From the NCBI RefSeq assembly GCF_003226535.1, contig NZ_QKOB01000002.1, positions 310,001-374,000 of the forward strand: DNA of 64,000 nucleotides. Reading direction: 5' to 3'. The DNA is from Meiothermus sp. Pnk-1 (GTDB lineage Bacteria; Deinococcota; Deinococci; Deinococcales; Thermaceae). The notes beneath the pieces were generated by a model. That model was not told where the DNA came from, did not search any database, and was given only the letters and a program-made list of their open reading frames with translations. The position numbers and the translations under genes were made by a program. Below are positions 61,590 to 64,000 of the stretch, piece after piece (the stretch's first letter is position 1; each line of letters starts with the position of its first letter).

Positions 61590-62909
61590 GTGATTGATCC
61601 GCTTCATCAAGACCGCCTGAGGGTGGTACGTTGGCCTTGGATAGTGGCCTTGCTGGCGATCTTTGGCATCGGCGTGGCCCTAACCGTGGCCAACGGGTGG
61701 CAGGCCCATGCCAAGGAGTTTTTAAACCTGCTGGTGCGCTGGTTACACATCACCTACGGCATCGCCTGGATCGGGGCTAGCTTCTACTTCATCTTTCTGG
61801 AGAACGCCCTCGAGCGCCATAACGTACGCCCGGAGCTTTCCGGGAACATCTGGGCCATTCACGGCGGAGGGGTATACTACCTCGAGAAGTACAAAACTGC
61901 TCCCCCTAAGCTCCCGCCGTACTTGCACTGGTTCAAGTGGGACGCCTACTTGACCTGGGTGACGGGCTTCTTGCTGCTGGTCATCGTCTACTACTCCGAC
62001 CCTCGAGCCAACCTGCTGGCGCCGGGAAGCTCGCTCTCGAGCGCTGTGGCGATCCTCATCGCGGTGGGGAGCCTGGTGGGGGCCTGGCTGATTTACGTAG
62101 GGCTTTCGCGCACGGCGTTGCTGTACCGGCCTGCGCTCTTCCTAGCGGTGGGAGGGGTGTTGGTGGCGGGAGCGGCTTGGGCGCTGTCGCAGATCTACAG
62201 CGGGCGCGGGGCTTTCATGCACGTGGGGGCCATGCTCGGCACGATCATGGCGGCCAATGTCTTCTTCGTGATCATCCCCTCGCAAAAGGCCCTGGTTCGC
62301 GCCGCGCAGAAGGGGGAAGCCCTAGACCCGGCCTTCGTCAACTGGGTGCAGCTGAGATCGCGCCACAACAATTACCTGACCCTGCCGGTCCTCTTCACCA
62401 TGATCGCCCACCACTTTCCCTTTACCTACACCTACGGGGCCAACTGGCTAATCTTGGTGTTGCTCTTTGCGGCGGGGGTGGCGGTACGACACTTCATCAA
62501 CGTGACCGAGCAACAGCACCACACGACCCTAAAGACCGGCGGGGCCATGCCCTATTTGCTGGTAGTTGCGGCAGTGCTGGTGTTGGGGGTCTTTTATCTC
62601 ACCGCGCCCAAGGGCGGCAAGACCGCCCTTAGCGGGGAACCGGTAACCTTCGAAGAGGTTCAGGCCATCATCAACACCCACTGCCATGTCTGCCACGCGG
62701 CTCATCCTACCCAGCCCGGTTTTGCTTCGGCTCCGGCGGGGGTGATGTTCGACACCCCCCAGGAGATCCTAGCCCAGGCGGGGCGGATCAAGCAGGTGGC
62801 GGTGGACTCCGAGTATATGCCGCTGGGAAACATTACCCACATGACCCAGGAAGAACGCTCCAGGCTCGGGGCTTGGGTCAGCCAAGGGGCCAAGGGTCCG
62901 GTAAAGTAG
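61590..62909 (+). CDS. puuD: Membrane urate hydroxylase PuuD with cytochrome c domain
   Basis: A 439-aa membrane protein that oxidises urate to 5-hydroxyisourate, replacing soluble uricase. The N-terminal part (residues 20-340) has about eight TM helices and the WLHITYGIAWIGASFYF and GRGAFMHVGAMLGTIMAANVFF histidine-containing segments. The C-terminal cytochrome c domain has CHVCH near residue 367 and the axial methionine probably in YMPLGNITHM near 407. The start is a GTG with AGGAGG upstream. It links purine breakdown to the respiratory chain. Confidence 0.93.
   Translation: MIDPLHQDRLRVVRWPWIVALLAIFGIGVALTVANGWQAHAKEFLNLLVRWLHITYGIAWIGASFYFIFLENALERHNVRPELSGNIWAIHGGGVYYLEKYKTAPPKLPPYLHWFKWDAYLTWVTGFLLLVIVYYSDPRANLLAPGSSLSSAVAILIAVGSLVGAWLIYVGLSRTALLYRPALFLAVGGVLVAGAAWALSQIYSGRGAFMHVGAMLGTIMAANVFFVIIPSQKALVRAAQKGEALDPAFVNWVQLRSRHNNYLTLPVLFTMIAHHFPFTYTYGANWLILVLLFAAGVAVRHFINVTEQQHHTTLKTGGAMPYLLVVAAVLVLGVFYLTAPKGGKTALSGEPVTFEEVQAIINTHCHVCHAAHPTQPGFASAPAGVMFDTPQEILAQAGRIKQVAVDSEYMPLGNITHMTQEERSRLGAWVSQGAKGPVK
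62902..62907 (+). promoter_or_regulatory. -10 box TAAAGT, probable leaderless promoter of the phosphoesterase gene
   Basis: It lies inside the last codons of puuD and seven bases before the ATG at 62915, so a second transcript may begin within the cluster. Confidence 0.45.
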
Positions 62910-62914
62910 AAAGT

Positions 62915-63619
62915 ATGCGCATCGCGGTGTTTTCGGACGTCCATGGCAATCGGTTCGCGCTCGAGGCAGTGCTGGAGGATATCCAGTCGCACCACCCCGA
63001 CGCGCTGGTCAACCTGGGCGACCAGGTCTGGGGCGCGGCTGACCCGGCGGGGGCCTGGCGGCTCCAGCAAAGCCTAGGGGCTATCACCGTGCGGGGCAAC
63101 ACCGACGAGTTTTTGAGCAAAACAGGCCCCTACGCTGAACTGGCCGATTGGCTCAAAGGACAGCTCGAACCCGAGGCCCCCCAGCGGCTCAGGGGATTCC
63201 CCGTCACCGCCGAGGTGGCCGAAGGCGAGGTGGTGGTGGCCCACGGCTCGCTGCACAACCCCTCGGAGGCGTTGTTTTTGCGTTTTGAGGGTGGCCAGAG
63301 TTATAACGCCTCACCCCGGGAGATGCTGGAGCAGGCCCGGGCTTTCCCCAAAGCCCGGGTGATCGTGGTGGGGCACACCCACCGGGAGATGCTGCAGGTG
63401 CTCGAGGGGATCACCTTCGTCAACGCGGGGCCGGTTTCGCGTCAGTTCGACGGGCTCCCCTTGGCCCGCTGGGTGCTGCTGGAAAAGCGCGGCTCGGGCT
63501 GGACGGTCGCTTTCCGGCGGGTCGAGTACGATGTGGAAGCCGCCGCCCGGTGGGCCCTGGAACACGCCCCCATCGGCGAGGCCGAGGCCGCCCATCTGCG
63601 CAGTGGAATCCCGAGGTAA
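62915..63619 (+). CDS. Metallophosphoesterase, YfcE-like
   Basis: A 234-aa calcineurin-like phosphoesterase. The blocks are IAVFSDVHGNRFAL (residues 2-15), LVNLGDQVWG near 33, TVRGNTDEFL near 55 (the GNHD block with T replacing H), VVVAHGSLHNP near 109, and VVGHTHREML near 152. YfcE-type enzymes act on phosphodiesters. The gene sits between puuD and uraH and stays in frame with the operon but may have its own promoter. Its role in purine breakdown is unclear. Confidence 0.88.
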   Translation: MRIAVFSDVHGNRFALEAVLEDIQSHHPDALVNLGDQVWGAADPAGAWRLQQSLGAITVRGNTDEFLSKTGPYAELADWLKGQLEPEAPQRLRGFPVTAEVAEGEVVVAHGSLHNPSEALFLRFEGGQSYNASPREMLEQARAFPKARVIVVGHTHREMLQVLEGITFVNAGPVSRQFDGLPLARWVLLEKRGSGWTVAFRRVEYDVEAAARWALEHAPIGEAEAAHLRSGIPR

Positions 63620-63622
63620 AGC

Positions 63623-63961
63623 ATGCCCCGCCTTTCTACCCATGTGCTCGACACCTATCACGGCGCTCCGGCTGCTGGGATGACCTACGCCCTCTATAAG
63701 TTGCCTGATCCTGGTGAGCCCTACCTGGCCGCCAGCGGGGTTACCGACGCCGACGGGCGAGCCCTCTTAGGAGAGGACCTCGAGGCTGGGGTCTACGAGT
63801 TGGTCTTTTGGGTAGGGGAGTACTTCGCCAAGCGGGGGGTGGTCACCTCTGAGCCGCCTTTTCTCGATACCGTACCCCTTCGCTTTGGCCTGGGCGAAGG
63901 AAGGTATCACGTTCCTCTGTTGTGCTCGCCCTGGAGCTACACTACCTACCGGGGGTCTTGA
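63623..63961 (+). CDS. uraH: 5-hydroxyisourate hydrolase
   Basis: A 112-aa transthyretin-related enzyme that hydrolyses 5-hydroxyisourate, the product of PuuD, to OHCU. Family features are LSTHVLDTYHGAPAAGM (residues 4-20) with the active-site histidine, and the invariant C-terminal tetrapeptide YRGS. The length is typical. It starts three bases after the phosphoesterase gene. Confidence 0.96.
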   Translation: MPRLSTHVLDTYHGAPAAGMTYALYKLPDPGEPYLAASGVTDADGRALLGEDLEAGVYELVFWVGEYFAKRGVVTSEPPFLDTVPLRFGLGEGRYHVPLLCSPWSYTTYRGS

Positions 63962-63967
63962 GCCGCC

Positions 63968-64000
63968 ATGCTCCGCCGCCTGGCCCAGACCGTCCTCGAG
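63968..64000 (+). CDS. Partial gene cut by the window end
   Basis: An ATG at 63968, six bases after the uraH stop, opens a frame beginning M-L-R-R-L-A-Q-T-V-L-E that runs to the edge. It probably continues the purine degradation operon, but eleven codons do not identify it. Confidence 0.4.
   Translation, partial: MLRRLAQTVLE

Overview
This window comes from a GC-rich thermophilic member of the Deinococcus-Thermus phylum, most likely Meiothermus or a close relative in the Thermales. The evidence is the gene set: the Thermus-lineage RNA polymerase inhibitor Gfh1 alongside GreA, an Omp85/BamA outer-membrane assembly protein with a giant TamB, Thermus-type malate dehydrogenase, SpoVS in a non-sporulating context, and a split methylmalonyl-CoA mutase. 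Many genes also carry a TANNNT box 6-8 bases before the start codon and no Shine-Dalgarno sequence, the leaderless-mRNA pattern described in Deinococcus. The hexamer CTCGAG is strikingly frequent. Genus assignment is an inference from gene content.

Layout. 1-3.2 kb (minus): a zinc-ribbon protein, a hypothetical protein and bamA. 3.3-5.4 kb (plus): purine nucleoside phosphorylase, the PLP-homeostasis protein YggS and a DivIVA-like coiled-coil protein. 5.4-8.6 kb: YdcF-like and HAD proteins, hflX and acylphosphatase. 8.7-17 kb: one 2774-codon tamB. 17-24.3 kb (minus): Kef-type antiporter, mnmE, a DEAD/DUF1998 helicase, an MFS transporter and an alpha/beta hydrolase. 24.6-32.2 kb (minus): a complete tripartite efflux operon, marR-tolC-tolC-adaptor-RND pump; the pump carries a three-fold 34-residue repeat. 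32.3-37.2 kb: a zinc-finger protein, gfh1, lysS, a CDF metal transporter, greA and a CAAX protease. 37.5-43 kb: a RAM-domain protein, phosphoesterase, recX, an SRPBCC protein, cysS, a YugP-like zinc protease and spoVS. 43-47.6 kb: gltB with a strong promoter and a hairpin leader. 47.9-54 kb: a stand-alone globin-sensor/protoglobin domain, HAD phosphatase, ruvA, two enoyl-CoA hydratase-family genes, a cupin, lysC and a phosphoribosyltransferase. 54.1-58.8 kb (minus): a methylmalonyl-CoA mutase / malate dehydrogenase block that links propionyl-CoA breakdown to the TCA cycle. 58.9-61 kb: DoxX, tRNA-Pro, tRNA-Gly, a small decayed island (GIY-YIG remnant, PIN toxin with putative antitoxin, another remnant) and tRNA-Arg. 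61-64 kb: a urate-degradation cluster (uraD, puuD, uraH) containing a phosphoesterase.

The most unusual structure is a mosaic intergenic repeat family at about 31.7, 37.4, 39.2, 47.7, 49.4 and 54.0 kb. It combines arrays of degenerate 7-bp units (RCGTNNN, kept in strict phase) with about 42-bp stem-loop units. The loop-closing stem differs between copies, but its two arms remain exactly complementary in seven of the eight hairpins compared. The conserved shell around a covarying stem suggests selection or repair that preserves a folded structure. Several copies end directly at promoters, and one lies in frame inside the N-terminus of a tolC gene.
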